Shown: positions 34,803-46,930, numbered from the stretch's first letter. The stretch: 64,000 nucleotides of DNA from Styela clava (GCF_964204865.1 NC_135254.1:17799001-17863000), one strand, 5' to 3'. Made by a program: numbers and translations. Notes: generated by a model not told the origin, from the sequence alone.

Positions 34803-36990
34803 ATGTGGCAACGATTAATTTTCTTGAGCTTGCTTTTTAGTGTGTTTTGTAAAACATGCCATGGTGAGCGATCCGAAGACTCTCTTATATGCAAACGAGT
34901 GGACAACGATGCTGCCAATGTTTTGATCACGGGACCGCAAGGTCCTCCTGGGTTACCTGGTTTACCTGGACTGGCTGGAATGCCCGGATATGATGGCCTA
35001 CCTGGACCACCAGGAATGGACGTAGACCCCAACAGATTGGTGATTTTGGTTGAGCAAATTGTCGCAGAAGGTAAATATGTGTTTATTTTACGCGTATTCA
35101 GAATTTTTTAGTAAACTATGGACTGAATATTTATCGCGTTTTTCAAAACACAAAAGTCCATAATCAGTATGTATTATTTCATTCTTTGCTATTTTAGCTT
35201 TGTGACTTAATCGCTAAGAAAGTTTAGTCATCTCAAAAAACTACTTCAAAATATACTTGACCGAAATAATGTTCTCATGTATAATTGTGCTACGCATGGG
35301 ATCTATATATTGATTTTGACTTTACAATTTGAATATAATTTTAGTATTATTTTTATTTATCCATAAAACTCAAGTCGTTGCTTATATATATGGTAAATAG
35401 ATGACTCGTACCAATGTTTATTGTTCATCACTGACTAATTAAGAGTGGAACTGTAAATGAAAATTTCAGATTGAATTTTGTTGCAATTTGTTCGTATAAA
35501 GAAAGTATAATAGAAAATCAGTTCAATTAGCAAATTTAGATTCACATCGAACTGATCCATTCGGTGCAAAACAAACAAAAAAACTTTTTTTCACCAAGAA
35601 CGCTGATGAGTTGATTGATTGAAACTTGATTGATTTTTTTTCTTTTTGCAATAGAGTAAAATATATATAGTACTGTTTATATAACATAAGATATTGCTGC
35701 TTTGCATTAGTATTTAATTCATTTTCACAAATTGCCGCTGTAATTACAGAAAAATGTTCTCTCGAATAATGGTCTTATTCGTTTTGATAGACGTATATTA
35801 CAAAACCTGCTAGTGTGTGAGATAGTCCGACTCTCTTGTGTGCAAACGAGTCGAAACGATGATTCGAATGTTTTGATCTTCTGCCCACCACGGCAGACCA
35901 GGACGAGATGAACTAGTGGGTTTTCCGAAGATGCGTTACCCTGCTATAAAGGTTCACCTGGCATTGGGGGTAGATTACATGAGACTGGGGATAATGACAG
36001 AGCATAATTTGGCAAAAAGTATTTTGAAATATACCCATAATATGTAAAACCCCGCATGTTTTATATTTATAATTAAAAAACGATTTCCGAGTTTTTTATT
36101 TTTCGTTTCTAAACATTTTGCCCTCGACTTGATTCCTTATTTCGGTGAATATATATTACCAAATTCATCTAAAATTCTATTCATTATTTTATCTTTGTTT
36201 AAATAGAAATTTTCCCATTTCAGCTATTCATGCGATGAAGGATGTAAAACCCCAGACTTCCGACTTTCGATGCGAAAATTTAAATAACAAAGTCGAAGTC
36301 GATGGAAAATGTTTTTTCGCTGTCTTACCGGAAAATGAAGTCAAATTTCTCGCAGCTAAGCAGTTGTGCATCGATAGAGGAGCAACGCCGGCAAATATTT
36401 ACGATCGCCATCAATTCCACAAGATTATGAATTATCTTCATGAGTTAAGACAAACATTTTATCACGTATATCTTGGAATGGAGTTTGATCCTGAGGTTAG
36501 TAGTCATTAATATACTGTCAATAATTAATTATGTCACATGTTGCTAATTTTTGTCATAAAATTTGTTTCAATTCAATGAATAAAAAAGGGTATCGTGACA
36601 GGGAACATTTAGGATATTTTCAAATTTAATTTGTATTGGAATACAAATTTAGATTGGTATTAAGAACATAGGAAAACTATTACTCAAAAGAAAGAGTATA
36701 TATTTATTTTTTTAATATATAAACACTGACTTAGCGTAGAAATTTTTACTCTGCAATGTATATTTTGACAGAATGATGAACTTGCCTTCTATGACGGAAG
36801 CCCAGCTCAATACACAAGTTGGCGTTTCGGAGATCCCGTTAGACGTGTGGCGGATCCTGTGAAAATGACGCGAATAGCCATAAACGTTCTGAGTGACAGC
36901 AACAACTCCGGTAATGGAATGTTGACTACGGCTATGATTTGGCCTAAAACAGGAGTACTTTGCGAATCTGCCATAGAGAGAGAGTCTTGA
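34803..36990 (+). CDS. Lectin-like copy D
   Basis: Exons are 34803-35070, 36224-36495 and 36772-36990, encoding 252 residues: signal peptide, Cys30, ten Gly-X-Y triplets (ending [12 protein letters not shown]), neck, and C-type-lectin-like domain. In the domain a His replaces Gly in [11 protein letters not shown], and the third exon has NDELAFYDG and WRFGDP. The protein frame is intact. Intron 1 is about 1.15 kb, twice as long as in the other plus-strand copies, because it contains a full-length fossil exon 1. The exon 2 donor GAG|GTTAGT is the same as in copies A-C. It is closest to copy B in exon 3 and in intron 2. Function as a secreted recognition protein is inferred from domain order; ligand unknown. 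Confidence 0.85.
35754..36018 (+). pseudogene. Full-length fossil exon 1 inside intron 1 of copy D
   Basis: At 265 bp it is close to the family's 268-bp exon 1. It starts with ATG and reads [19 protein letters not shown], then an in-frame TAG. The VYYKTC part matches VYYETC of copy E better than the VFCKTC of its own host gene. The following DNA still matches the DSLICKRV region, the collagen start and the neck, with frameshifts, and it ends at a GT where the old donor was. It is a dead exon from an E-like gene. Confidence 0.85.
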
Positions 36991-37314
36991 ATTGGAATAA
37001 GCATGACTCTATTGTCTATACTCATCTCGTATCGTGTATATCAACTTATTATTCTAATTCTAAAGACTATAACGATCCAGAATTTCCTAGAGTTTGTTGA
37101 CTGAAAGCAAATGTATGCTAATATTTGTTTTTACTATCCAGCAGTTTTATGAATTTGTCGGAGTAATATTTGATATCACTAATTTGTATGCCCGTCAGTA
37201 GTGTGATCAGTACCATGACAGCAATGAAATATAATATGAAGTCAAATATGCATGTTACTTTTTAGGGTGAATATCAAAATTTCATTGGTAATTAATGATA
37301 AACCGTTACTGTGT

Positions 37315-37320
37315 AATAAA
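37315..37320 (+). terminator. Poly(A) signal, copy D
   Basis: AATAAA in the conserved context ACTGTGTAATAAATAC. Confidence 0.6.
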
Positions 37321-37888
37321 TACTATAACGAGTAGTTTATATGTGTTAATGTGATATGGATCGATCGGATTTGTTTCTGGGAACAGAAAGTTATGAATAT
37401 TCCTCTCACATTTAGTGTTATGGGCCTGTTAATGAAGGGGATAAGCGCTGCCAACGGGATTGCATATCCTGAGAATTATGTAATACCCTAAGTCAATCTT
37501 TTTAATGGTTATAAGAATTCATTGATAAACGCTTCGATAGTGGAGTTCTGTACATAATGCAAAATGACACAGAAAAGTGCAATAAGTTGATGCTCTTATG
37601 CAGGGTGTGGTTACTTAATTCCAAATCCATAATCTTAGGGTACTTTGTGACTCAATGTAGTAACATTTTCTGGTACTAAGACTTATAATTAGAGCCGTGA
37701 TTTTCTTTATGCAAAACATCGGTGATGAACGTACGAAATGAAGTGAACTGTTGGAAAAATTCAACCACATTAGTCCAACACAAAACACAGTCAGTTTGTC
37801 ATGAAAAATCGCAATTTATTGTACAGGCGGTATTCTCACGTGGTGCAACACCCGAGTTATCTTTTTGCCGCTCTCGATTAGGAGATTG

Positions 37889-38278
37889 TTAGTGGGGATC
37901 GTGAAGTTCCCTCCGAAGAGACAGCCCAGCATAGACCGATACGGCGACCCATAGGGCGCAGTTGGCCCCACAGATTATCATACGGGCCGACGCGCCATCC
38001 ATCTGGCTTAGAGGAGTTATCACGATTGAGAAAGTCGATAACAGGGCCTGCGTCGCTTCCTGGACTCGATAAAACCTCGCCACAACCTTGCCCATTCGAG
38101 CACGAGCAACCGAACGGACCATAGAGTCGGAAGAATTCAAAGTTTTGAACGCCTGGGTAACCCGGAAAATGTCCGTTTCGTGGGCAATATTCGGGACGCC
38201 CAGACCCCCGACCGCAGTTGTAGAACAAACAAAAAAACAGCTGACAGGTCCGGGCTGGTAACCAAAAACGGTTCTCAT
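37889..38278 (-). mobile_element. LINE fragment, reverse-transcriptase C-terminal region
   Basis: The minus-strand frame encodes a GGLGVPNI motif followed by ETDIFRVTQAFKTLNSSD and then MVRSVARARM. A GGLG-P motif followed by a QAFK-type helix and an S-D-VR motif occurs after the RT domain in site-specific (R2/NeSL/HERO-like) non-LTR retrotransposons. The GC content is well above the neighbourhood. Both ends are truncated; the clade assignment is from memory and tentative. Confidence 0.55.
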
Positions 38279-39237
38279 CAGACAACGGCAAAGATTCAGT
38301 GGAAGTTTAATTTATTAGACTGAAAACTAAGGAATTTTCACCGAGACGCCTTGTAAAATTAATCAGTGCAAATCGTCCGTGGTAGTAAATTCTTTCTTTT
38401 TTCAATAAACCATCCTGGATTATCTGTCATTTTGTTTTAAACGAAAGGAATATAGCTATGAATGGCGTCATACTATATCGTCGCATTTTTGAAATTATTG
38501 AATGCATTCGTAACGAGATTCTGGGTACATAATGAATAGAGAAAACATTGACGTAACTAGAGCAGTTATGTTCAAGGAACAAAGATATGGTACCCCTTTA
38601 TGAGCAGCCATTTTTTTCATAAATTTTTATAGCCAACAAGTATTTTAACTTGAAAAAACTAAAATTAGATGTTGACCAAATCGAATTTTTTGTTCACTTT
38701 GGGCCTTGTTGAGCAAGTTTTTGATATACTTGCTTTTATCTAAAATTTTGCAGTTAAAAAAAAATAGTAATATTTTCGTCATATTAATACAGATATTGAA
38801 TTTAAAACTTCATTATAGCGTCATAATATAGTTTAGTAAAATCCAATAGTATTATCTTTCTAATTTTCAGATTTTGAAATTTTTCCCAATGAGATCTTGC
38901 GTATGCAGCTGTGTGCATTACCGTAGTTCAATTACAGCATAATTTCTTGACCCTTTGCTGCCGCGGCACGGTTTAATGATCACAGCAGACTGTTTCCTAC
39001 ACTAGCTATGTAGTTCCTACAGTTCGATTTAGTTACAAAGTTCAAGCCTCTTGCTCCTGTTGGAATAGTATGCTATTCCTCAACTTCTCACCCCAACTAC
39101 AATCAGAATAAACACTAAAAACACATGAAATGATGATTCACTAATGTATATATAGTTAGCAACAGAAAAAAAAACGATATTGAAATCTTTCATCATGCTT
39201 TGGCCTTTAAGTAAAATAGGAACATGTTGATGCATTT

Positions 39238-40825
39238 TCAGATCTCTCTCTCTATTTCAGCTTCACACAGTACTCCTGTTTTGGGCCAAATCATAGCTGT
39301 TGTCAACATGCCATTGCGAGGGTTATCTCGGTCGCTCAGAACATCTATGGCAACACGTGTCATTTTCACAGGATCTGCCACATTTGGAACTGGATCTCGA
39401 CCCCGCCAACTCGCGTATTGAGTTGGAGTTCCATCATAAAGAAAGAGGTGATAATCCTGTCAAAAGATTTAGCAATTGCACTTCAGAGTTTTTGCCTAAT
39501 CATTTTTGTACATTTTTTACCGTATCAGAGATATCATATATACACCTAATGGGGTTTCAAGATAATAATTAAATTACACTCATGCCTCGAAATTAAATCT
39601 GAATTTCAACGACCAACAATAGTGTCGTGTACATGGAGGGCAGTGACATTTTATACACATCAAATGCTGCTAATTAAAGTGTATAAGAAGGCTCTGTGTG
39701 CTTTATAATTATAAAGCATTATGTCATTAATTAATGATATATATATATGCCTGTTTCAAGAAAAAGGTAGTTTGGGGTACGGTGCGACTGGGCTGGCGCT
39801 CTATAAAAGGAGCAATAATCATGATTGGTTGGCTTTGTTTTTCAAAATCTTGCAAAATGATTAAGTGTGTTTATATTTACTTTGTGTCAATATGTTACAA
39901 TGCAATCTAAGTTTATCTCCCCCCCCCCTCCCCCCGTTTCAAACTGTTTTGCCAACATTACTGATAGTTTCGCAAATTTCGTGCAACTGTCTCTTGATTA
40001 AAAATTTACAATTAGCTCTGTATGTGTCAGCGATTGTTTGTGACCATCAGTAATGTGATTGTTTTTGCGTAAGAAAAAGAATGCAACTCTATGAAAAAAA
40101 AATATTAACAATCTGTTTACAAACCGAAGGATTGAATTCCATGCCAAGATATACATGATAAAATGTTTGTCTCAAGTCGTGAAGATAATTCATTATCTTG
40201 TTGAATTGATGGCGATCGTAAATATTTGCTGGTGTTGCTCCTCTGTCGATGCACAACTGCTCCGCTGCAAGAAATTTGACTTCATACTCAGGCAAGACAG
40301 CGAAAAAACATTTACCATCCACTTCAACTTTGCTCTTTAGATTCTCACACCGAAAGTTTGGCTGTGGGTTTCTATTTTTCGATGAATGAATAGCTGAAAC
40401 GGAAAATGAGTGATATTTAATAAAAAGTCGTCAGAAACAAGAATAAAAATGAAAAAGCTGAAACCACGCACGTCTATATGTATGTTTTGTGGTCTTAAAA
40501 TACTGATTTACTTATAGCAAAAAGCACCGATTCTACAATAAACACTTATCATTGTACCTTCTGCAACTTGTTGCTCAATTGAAATCTCCAATCTGCTGTA
40601 GTCTAACCTGGGACCTGGAGCACCTGGCAATCCAGTTCGACCTCTACTTCCTTTAAGACCAGCAACTCCAGGAAAGCCTGGAGGGCCTTGCGGGCCCGTG
40701 ATCAAAACATTGGCAGCATCGTTTTCTACTCGTTTGCAAATAAGAGAGTCTTCTGATCTCTCGCACAAACAAGTTTCATAATACACGCCGATAAAAAAGC
40801 ACAAGATAATTACTCGCTGCAACAT
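39238..40825 (-). CDS. Lectin-like copy E, diverged and inverted
   Basis: Exons on the minus strand are 40825-40558, 40393-40125 and 39456-39238, with the same lengths and phases (268, 269 and 219 bp) as copy A, giving 251 residues. The signal peptide (MLQRVIILCFFIGVYY) and the ten triplets (GVA GLK GSR GRT GLP GAP GPR) are diverged, and the collagen part is basic rather than acidic. The lectin-like domain keeps [21 protein letters not shown] and [11 protein letters not shown], but exon 3 has YASWRGRDP and SDRDNPRN. Intron 1 is only 164 bp and intron 2 about 670 bp. An in-frame ATG exists 90 bp upstream (40915), but exon-length conservation favours 40825. It converges with copy D. It may be closest to the ancestral gene form. 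Confidence 0.85.
39917..39935 (+). repeat. Poly(C) tract in intron 2 of copy E
   Basis: A nearly pure run of C with one T, striking in an AT-rich region. Such tracts are prone to length errors. Confidence 0.8.
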
Positions 40826-41125
40826 TTTCTTCGCCCAAAGTATATCCAGCAGTGTTTGCGATTCGAACTCACTAGCAATATTACCGCATGTTATATATCC
40901 ACTCAAAGTTGGCAAACATTGCTTGCTTTTTTTCAGTCACTGTGCGGACCATGTTACCAAAAAAACATCCGTACGAAAAAGTTACATTATATATAGTAAT
41001 TTATATAATTATACCACTTGATGATTATAAATATAAACCCATTCATCGCCACAAATCATGTTATATATTTTAAAACCACATATGGAAAGGTCACATCTAA
41101 GAATACAATATCACGAGGCCTTGAA

Positions 41126-41180
41126 CAGGATAAATCAAGCCGTAAACAGGATAATAAAGAACCTCAATTCGTCAATTGAC
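41126..41180 (-). promoter_or_regulatory. Conserved upstream footprint, copy E
   Basis: On the minus strand it reads CTTTATTATCCTGTTTACGG and then TTGATTTATCCTG, about 330 bp before the ATG. Little else in the 5' flank of E can be aligned with copies A-D, so selective retention is plausible. Confidence 0.6.
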
Positions 41181-42860
41181 GTAAATTCAATGTATCAGTT
41201 TGGGACTTTTGGTGAAATTGCAATAAAGTACTTTTCTTTGAAGTGGCCCTGAATTGCCAACAATTTCTTTTAATCGAGTGATGCAATATTCCGAGTTTTG
41301 ATGACAACGTCCTATTCTTTTTATTTTCATTAAAAATTTTGAATCATATTTTAATATTCATTCATGTGACAACGATTGCGCGAATTGTAAGAAATTTCAA
41401 TACGATACGCCCGCCATTGTACATCAAAAAATTGTTATTGTGATATTATTGTACAATAAAAAATGTTCATATTACAAATGCGTATACAATAGGTGTTTCT
41501 TACAAGTGAAGCATGTGTATGTGATTGCCTGTGCTTTGCTTTACTCATAAGCTATACGCGGTGAATCAAAAATAGATAGTATACTAAAGTATACTAAAAC
41601 ATACTGGAAACTCGTTCAACAGAACGTTTTTTACCGTTTACAAGAACCAGGGAATTCAGAAACTAGATGTGATACTGTTTACGATATATTTTTACATGTC
41701 GACTTTTTTGTTCCAAACAAGAATAGATTTAAAAAGCCATACTTAGACTTCATTGATATTTAATTGACATTGATATTAAATTCTCAGAGTTGGAATTTTG
41801 TACATTAAATGCTTTTAATTTTGAATATGACAGTCCTGTTCTGACATTGGTGCTCAGTTTATTCACTTTTGGCCTTTGACTTTTTTGTCAACTATTTTTT
41901 ATTATAACATACTATTTCAGCGCGGTGTAACTAAGCAATCATCTGCCTCTTCTGTATATGTAAATAAAAATACAGTAGCTCATCTATATAAGCCATTTAA
42001 GCAGTCATTCACTAGACTTTGTTCGGAGCAGAAGTGTGAAAAAGTGCAACGCTTGAGATATTTTTTATTACCAAGATGCTCATAATATGAATTAGGCCAA
42101 ATGGGTTATTTCATGACGAACTAACGCCATCATACTGTCTATTTGCTCGCAATAAAAGCAGACTGTCAGCGAGAGCAAATTGTGATATCACAAAAACTAT
42201 CTCCCAAATACACACGTCGAGTCGGAATCCTATCACTATGGATCCTAATTTATTCATATTTTAAAGGTTCAACAAAAGAAATGGTTTCAGCAAAATGTAC
42301 GAATTGTAGGAAACTGCCTGGTTTTCATCTTTCGATAGAAAGAACAGCAATATGAATGATGAAATTATTCCGTCAAAGCTCGACAAAATCTTAACCATCG
42401 GCCACTTCGGGTTTTCTGAAAAGAAGTATTACAATTAGACACAATTAAAAAAACATAAGCAATAGCTCGATTTAACGTCATTCGCATTCTATATCCTGAC
42501 GCAATCGATATAGCCACGGGTGTAGCATGGTCATATCGTCGAAACGTAGTCGATAGCTCATCGCAGAAATTTATGGTGATTATGGTACTAGTACTTGTAT
42601 GCATTATCAATAAATAATTTTCTTGGCAATAATAAATGCTTCTTTCTAAAACATGGAATAAAAGCAATTTTTATAATAGTGGGGCCAATGTTCTGATTCA
42701 TCAAATGTCATAATCGAATAAAAGCAAGCTTGAGATTGGAAGCAGCCTTATGTCTTCTGTTATGTTACAACTGATAGGTATGCGAATTGCCAATCAGATA
42801 TTTAACAAAGATTCTCGGGCATGAGCATGCATATTCTAATAGGTTTATATTAATAGTATT
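41181..42860. other. AT-rich interval, no supported gene
   Basis: Several frames of 60-100 codons are open (for example 42365-42667 on the minus strand and 42470-42612 on the plus strand, the latter with a protein-like RILYPDAIDIATG), but none has convincing splice or start context. Confidence 0.3.
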
Positions 42861-43279
42861 TTAAAACAGATAAATAGTACTGACATCTTCATGTTTGTAT
42901 CCGCAATATTGACTGGTTCTTTCCTTGCGCCAACCATTGATATCTCGGACGATTGTTTCGTCGTGACAGCAAGCATTGTATCCTGGTTCGCACTCTGTAC
43001 GGTAGCAGTACAATCCGGTTTGTCTGAACAAAACATCAAAATTGAAATTGAAAAATGAATAACGAGTCTATTGATAAATATATATAGTAATAATGATATT
43101 CACATCAAAAATATACATATGGAATGGTGTATTAATAAAACGTATAACTGACATTAGGAAAAAAACATCCTCTCACAGATTTGGAACCATATATAGCTTA
43201 GGCAATTAAAAGCATTGTAGTCTACTTACACAGAAGTACTCACGACAATACAAACGATAAACATCAGTAACACCTTCAT
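42861..43279 (-). CDS. Small secreted cysteine-rich peptide
   Basis: There are two exons. Exon 1 (43279-43230) encodes MKVLLMFIVCIVVSTSV, a typical signal peptide, and ends in phase 2 at a perfect GTAAGT donor. Exon 2 (43023-42861) follows a TTTTGTTCAG acceptor, completes the codon in frame and encodes 53 residues to TAA. The mature part has five cysteines in the pattern C-x4-C-x6-C-C-x18-C, with GYNACC and QYCGY motifs and mixed charge. The total is about 70 residues. I do not recognise the family. The odd cysteine number suggests a dimer, a free thiol or one missed exon. It lies about 2 kb upstream of lectin-like copy E on the same strand. Secretion is well supported by the exon 1 sequence; antimicrobial or signalling roles would be guesses. 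Confidence 0.65.
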
Positions 43280-45479
43280 TTTTCTTCAACCTAACAATTT
43301 TTTCAAAATCAAATTAGTATGTAGCTGCGATAATTTAATAATAAGATCAGTAAAATCTTCTAAGAATAAGTCTGTATTTAAACGAGGATAATTATTGTCA
43401 TGATCAGTTTTGCTTTAACCGGAATATTCCACGTTCACACGGAATCACGCTCGATAAAAGCAATAAATGATATGATTGGGATGATCCTTCAGGAAAAGCT
43501 GGAAAATTCACATTTCGCCATAGGCTTCTCAATTTAGCTTCATCTAGTTGAAGTAATAGGTTTGTAACCGATATTAATGCTGAGACTGCTTTTGCTTAAT
43601 TGAATTATTTTATTTGACAATATTAAATTTACCAAGTTTAACATTTGTATAGCATCTGAATATAGGGTGGTACTATTTATGAGTCAAAATTTAGAAAAAA
43701 TGCAGTAAAATGCATTCAATAATTAGAATTATATATCCATTCAATCGCGCAATAAAAGTGACAATGCAGTCATGTATGCAAAAAAAAAAGAAGATCAGAA
43801 ATGATAGAAAATGTCACCACAAAGTAAGCTCCGTGAAATTACTTTTATTTTACTGTTGTTGAATAATAGTTATGCCATTAACGTAAGGGCATCAGTATGT
43901 CCGCAGGTTTAAGCAAATAACATAAAAAAGTGAGAGCAAGTTTACTACTGTTCTTTAAGTACAAATGATTAAGAGTAATTACAAACGATCGTTTTTTAAG
44001 GCATTTCTGGTTTTATTGTTGGATGTCAGGAGCTCAAATTGATAATATTCCAATGACACGTTCCCAAATTATTCCTGAAACCAAGAATTTAAAATATCGA
44101 ATATAATAAGTTTCAAATCGAACTAAACATATTCGTTCTGAATACATGCGCTTACCACACTTCGAACGACAATGCAATAATAATCAACAGAAAAACCTAA
44201 CATGAAAAAACGCTTACATCGAATAAACAATTGTGAATAATATTGCAAAACTAAATTTCCGTCGTGTAAAAATATTTGTTTACTTGAAAACTTTATACAT
44301 TTATTATAGCCAACCAAGCACTAACAAATCTGTTCTTTCTATGGCAATTTTGAAACTACACTTTTATTTCGTTATTGCGTTTCATTGCTATATTGAATTC
44401 TAAAGTATTATATAAAGCTGTTCTTTCAAGTGTTGACAAATGGCATGTTATCTATATGAATTAGAATTGTCTATAGATTCATCAGTACCTATTGCGTGAT
44501 CTAAATATGCAACAACTATTTTTCATATATTTTGCATATATGGATGCTATTTTGAATATAAAAGCTATAGAAAAGAAATGACGTAGATCGTCAACGACAA
44601 ATGTAGTAATTCTCGCGTGAGCCCAAAATTGAGACTAAAACTAAGCTGAGCAATTTAAAATGAAATGACGTTTTAAATATGTCGTGGTTTAACGATAATC
44701 TCGATATATTCTTTTTTTGTTCCCAATAACACTTCTTTTAAGGTTATTTCGATTTAAAGCACTCTACGAGCCTTATTATTGCCTATACTCAGAACAATTA
44801 CATACAGCCATCGGCCAAGATATATTCAACGTGTATCGGGATATTAATTTTGTTGTCACGACTGAAATTTACAGGAGATTTTATCCTGTTCTGATTTTTT
44901 ACGGATACGAATACGATTCATTTAGAACATAACCTTGACTAGTCATAATGTGATGAATAACATAATACAAACATACCGATGTATGATGATATGCGATATA
45001 ATTTTCAAAATATGAGTAGGTAATTTTAAAACTCTGACATTCATCATTATAGACATAAAAGAATATCAATTATGTCTATAAGTTTAGAAATAATTTCGAT
45101 TTTTTGTACGTATATATATTATGATTTAAACAAATCACTGACGACGACTCGGCGAAAAAATTTGAAGGCAATAAAAGATGGTAAGGATTTTGGGTAAATA
45201 AAATGTAGTTTTCTACAGCAGTGTTTAATTGAAGATCATCACCGATCTCGTTCGTTTACTTTCTTTTGTACACCTTTTAATGAGATTTTTTTGATATTAC
45301 TACTTTTTTGTCACATCGATATGCTGTATTAAAATAGAAAACACATTCCCTTCTTGACTGAAAAATACTGAGAGAAGAGTTGTAGGTAACAGTTGGCGTT
45401 CTTAACGATACATGTTAGTTCATCCTAGCAACAGGGATGCTTGTACATAGCGGTTGATCGAGACAATAGGATAAGATTT
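43280..45479. other. AT-rich interval, one weak exon candidate
   Basis: Mostly featureless. The only candidate is a plus-strand frame from an acceptor at 44742 to TAA at 44932. It encodes about 63 residues rich in Tyr and Phe (YEPYYCLYSEQLH, FYGYEYDSF). It could be a terminal exon, but no upstream exon was found. Confidence 0.25.
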
Positions 45480-45760
45480 ACATATTCATCCCGGGAGAGA
45501 GTAAAGCCGACATAACGGTCTCGTCTGGTCACCGATTTATGTCGGGTATGAGATTAGTTAGCCAGTGTTTTTTCAGACACATGAACTTGGAGGTGGAGAA
45601 AACCGTAACCGAACAGGGGGTACATGAACTACCCTACACGGCGGCGAGGAGATCCCCCAAGGAATTCGAACCTGCGAACCCACATAGAGTAATCAGGTGA
45701 GGTGGCATGCCTATTCTTGGCAGTTAGCACGAAGCACTGCACCACCACGCAATTCAACCA
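45480..45760 (-). repeat. tRNA-derived SINE
   Basis: On the minus strand there is a tRNA-like head (A-box region GTGGTGCAGTGCTTCG, B box GGTTCGAATTCC), then a body with CACTGGCTAACTAATCTC and the tail TCTCTCCCGGGATGAATATG. The family is the same as at 13195-13550 and this copy has the better B box. Confidence 0.75.
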
Positions 45761-45785
45761 AATACCACAGATTTAACAAGGTCCA

Positions 45786-46317
45786 TTTTTGGACACCTAG
45801 TGGAAATAACGATCGTTTCAATATTATGTTGGTCTTGTTGTTGTTCTTTGACACTTTTTGGACGTCTAGTGGAAAATCTAAAAAACCGCTTTTCTTTTTC
45901 ATTACTGGACCGATTGCTTCGAAATATTTACTGGTTGAAGATGAAATTTTTCTCCAGAAGGCTATTACTTTTATTTATTTCAAATATTTCTGTTAGCTCT
46001 GTGAGATTTGTTTTTGTTTGCTATGACGTCACCGAACGTTCTGCGGACGCATAGCCGACACTCCTCTTCTTTTTGATCACGTGCCATCGAACGTCGATGG
46101 TTCGTAACGAAGTCCTTACGGTACAGTATTGCAATAATGTTGGTTTTCTTTTCTGCGGGGACGTTCAGCGAAAGTTGGAAGTTCTACTGTACTGCTTCGC
46201 TTGGTGTGAATATATTTGTAGACTGTGATCTGACGGTACGGTAAACCGTACTGTACTGCGAACAGACGTGTCCATATATTTGGGCGTAGCTCTCTTGTTG
46301 TATATATGTTTGATCCG
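45786..46317 (+). repeat. Dispersed CRE-bearing repeat, long copy
   Basis: It carries all blocks of the 16955-17200 copy, including ACTGGACCGATTGCTTCGAA, CTCCAGAAGGCTATTAC, CTATGACGTCACC and GCGTAGCTCTCTTG, with an extra segment around 46050-46250 that includes GGTACGGTAAACCGTAC. Confidence 0.65.
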
Positions 46318-46583
46318 CAGTGGCGTATCTAGGGTGTGGCAGCCATGGCTCGTGCCACGGGCGCCGTATGAACAGGGGCGCAAAAAGAGCGAAAAGTTTT
46401 AATCGTAAATTATAATAAAATAATTTTAAATCGAAAATATTTGGAACTCGTATTCTTGCTAACATATTAACGTACAAGTATCTCAATTAAACAGCAGCCG
46501 TTGAAAATTGCCAGTCAACGATCAATGGGGCGCATTTATTTCAAATTTTGCCATGGGCGCCATTTTACGTAGATATGCCACTG
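46318..46583. mobile_element. MITE, 266 bp, exact 8-bp TSD
   Basis: The ends are CAGTGGCGTATCTAGGG and, inverted, CAGTGGCATATCTACG. TTGATCCG flanks both sides (46310-46317 and 46584-46591). It is inserted between two copies of the CRE-bearing repeat. The TSD length suggests hAT. Confidence 0.9.
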
Positions 46584-46591
46584 TTGATCCG

Positions 46592-46930
46592 ACCGTCAAA
46601 ATGGACGTTGATTTTGCGACCATGGGGAAAAATTCGAATAACTGCGAAACGTTACCTACGACATCAAATCATAAGATTGCAGTTAATTGGACACGAAATG
46701 GACCTATCAATTGTTTTGTCATTATGTTGTTGTTGTGGGTATTTTAGTTATTTCTCTCCTCATTGTTGTTACTGTTGTTGCAAAAATAATCGCTTCTCTT
46801 TTTAACTACCGAACCAATTAATTTGAAATTTCCAGTAGGTAAAGATTGTTGTTGTCGCTAAAGGGTTCTTACTCTTCTTATTTTTGTGGGATTTATGTGA
46901 TTCGTTTTGGATCACAATTAGAAATTGCGC
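46592..46930 (+). repeat. Dispersed CRE-bearing repeat, second adjacent copy
   Basis: It contains GGACACGAAATGGACC, TGTTGTTGTGGG, an ACCGAACCAATTAATTTGAA block and GATTGTTGTTGTCGCTAAAGG, in family order. The GACGTCA core is degraded. Confidence 0.55.

Noticed and set aside
37878-38291. A second long minus-strand frame overlapping the LINE fragment
   Set aside because: It is a shadow frame of the GC-rich LINE piece; the motif-bearing frame is 38278-37889.
40826-40915. An upstream in-frame ATG that would lengthen copy E by 30 residues
   Set aside because: The other copies keep an 89-codon first exon starting directly with the signal peptide. The extension would bury that peptide internally.
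42365-42667. A 100-codon minus-strand frame
   Set aside because: No start or splice context, low-complexity Thr/Ile composition, and an opposite-strand frame is open over part of the same stretch.
45480-45760. A possible functional tRNA gene
   Set aside because: A and B boxes are present, but no acceptor stem closes and the sequence continues into the SINE body.
45711-46054. Frames of 60-100 codons on both strands
   Set aside because: They lie within the dispersed CRE-bearing repeat, and similar frames appear in its other copies with frameshifts.
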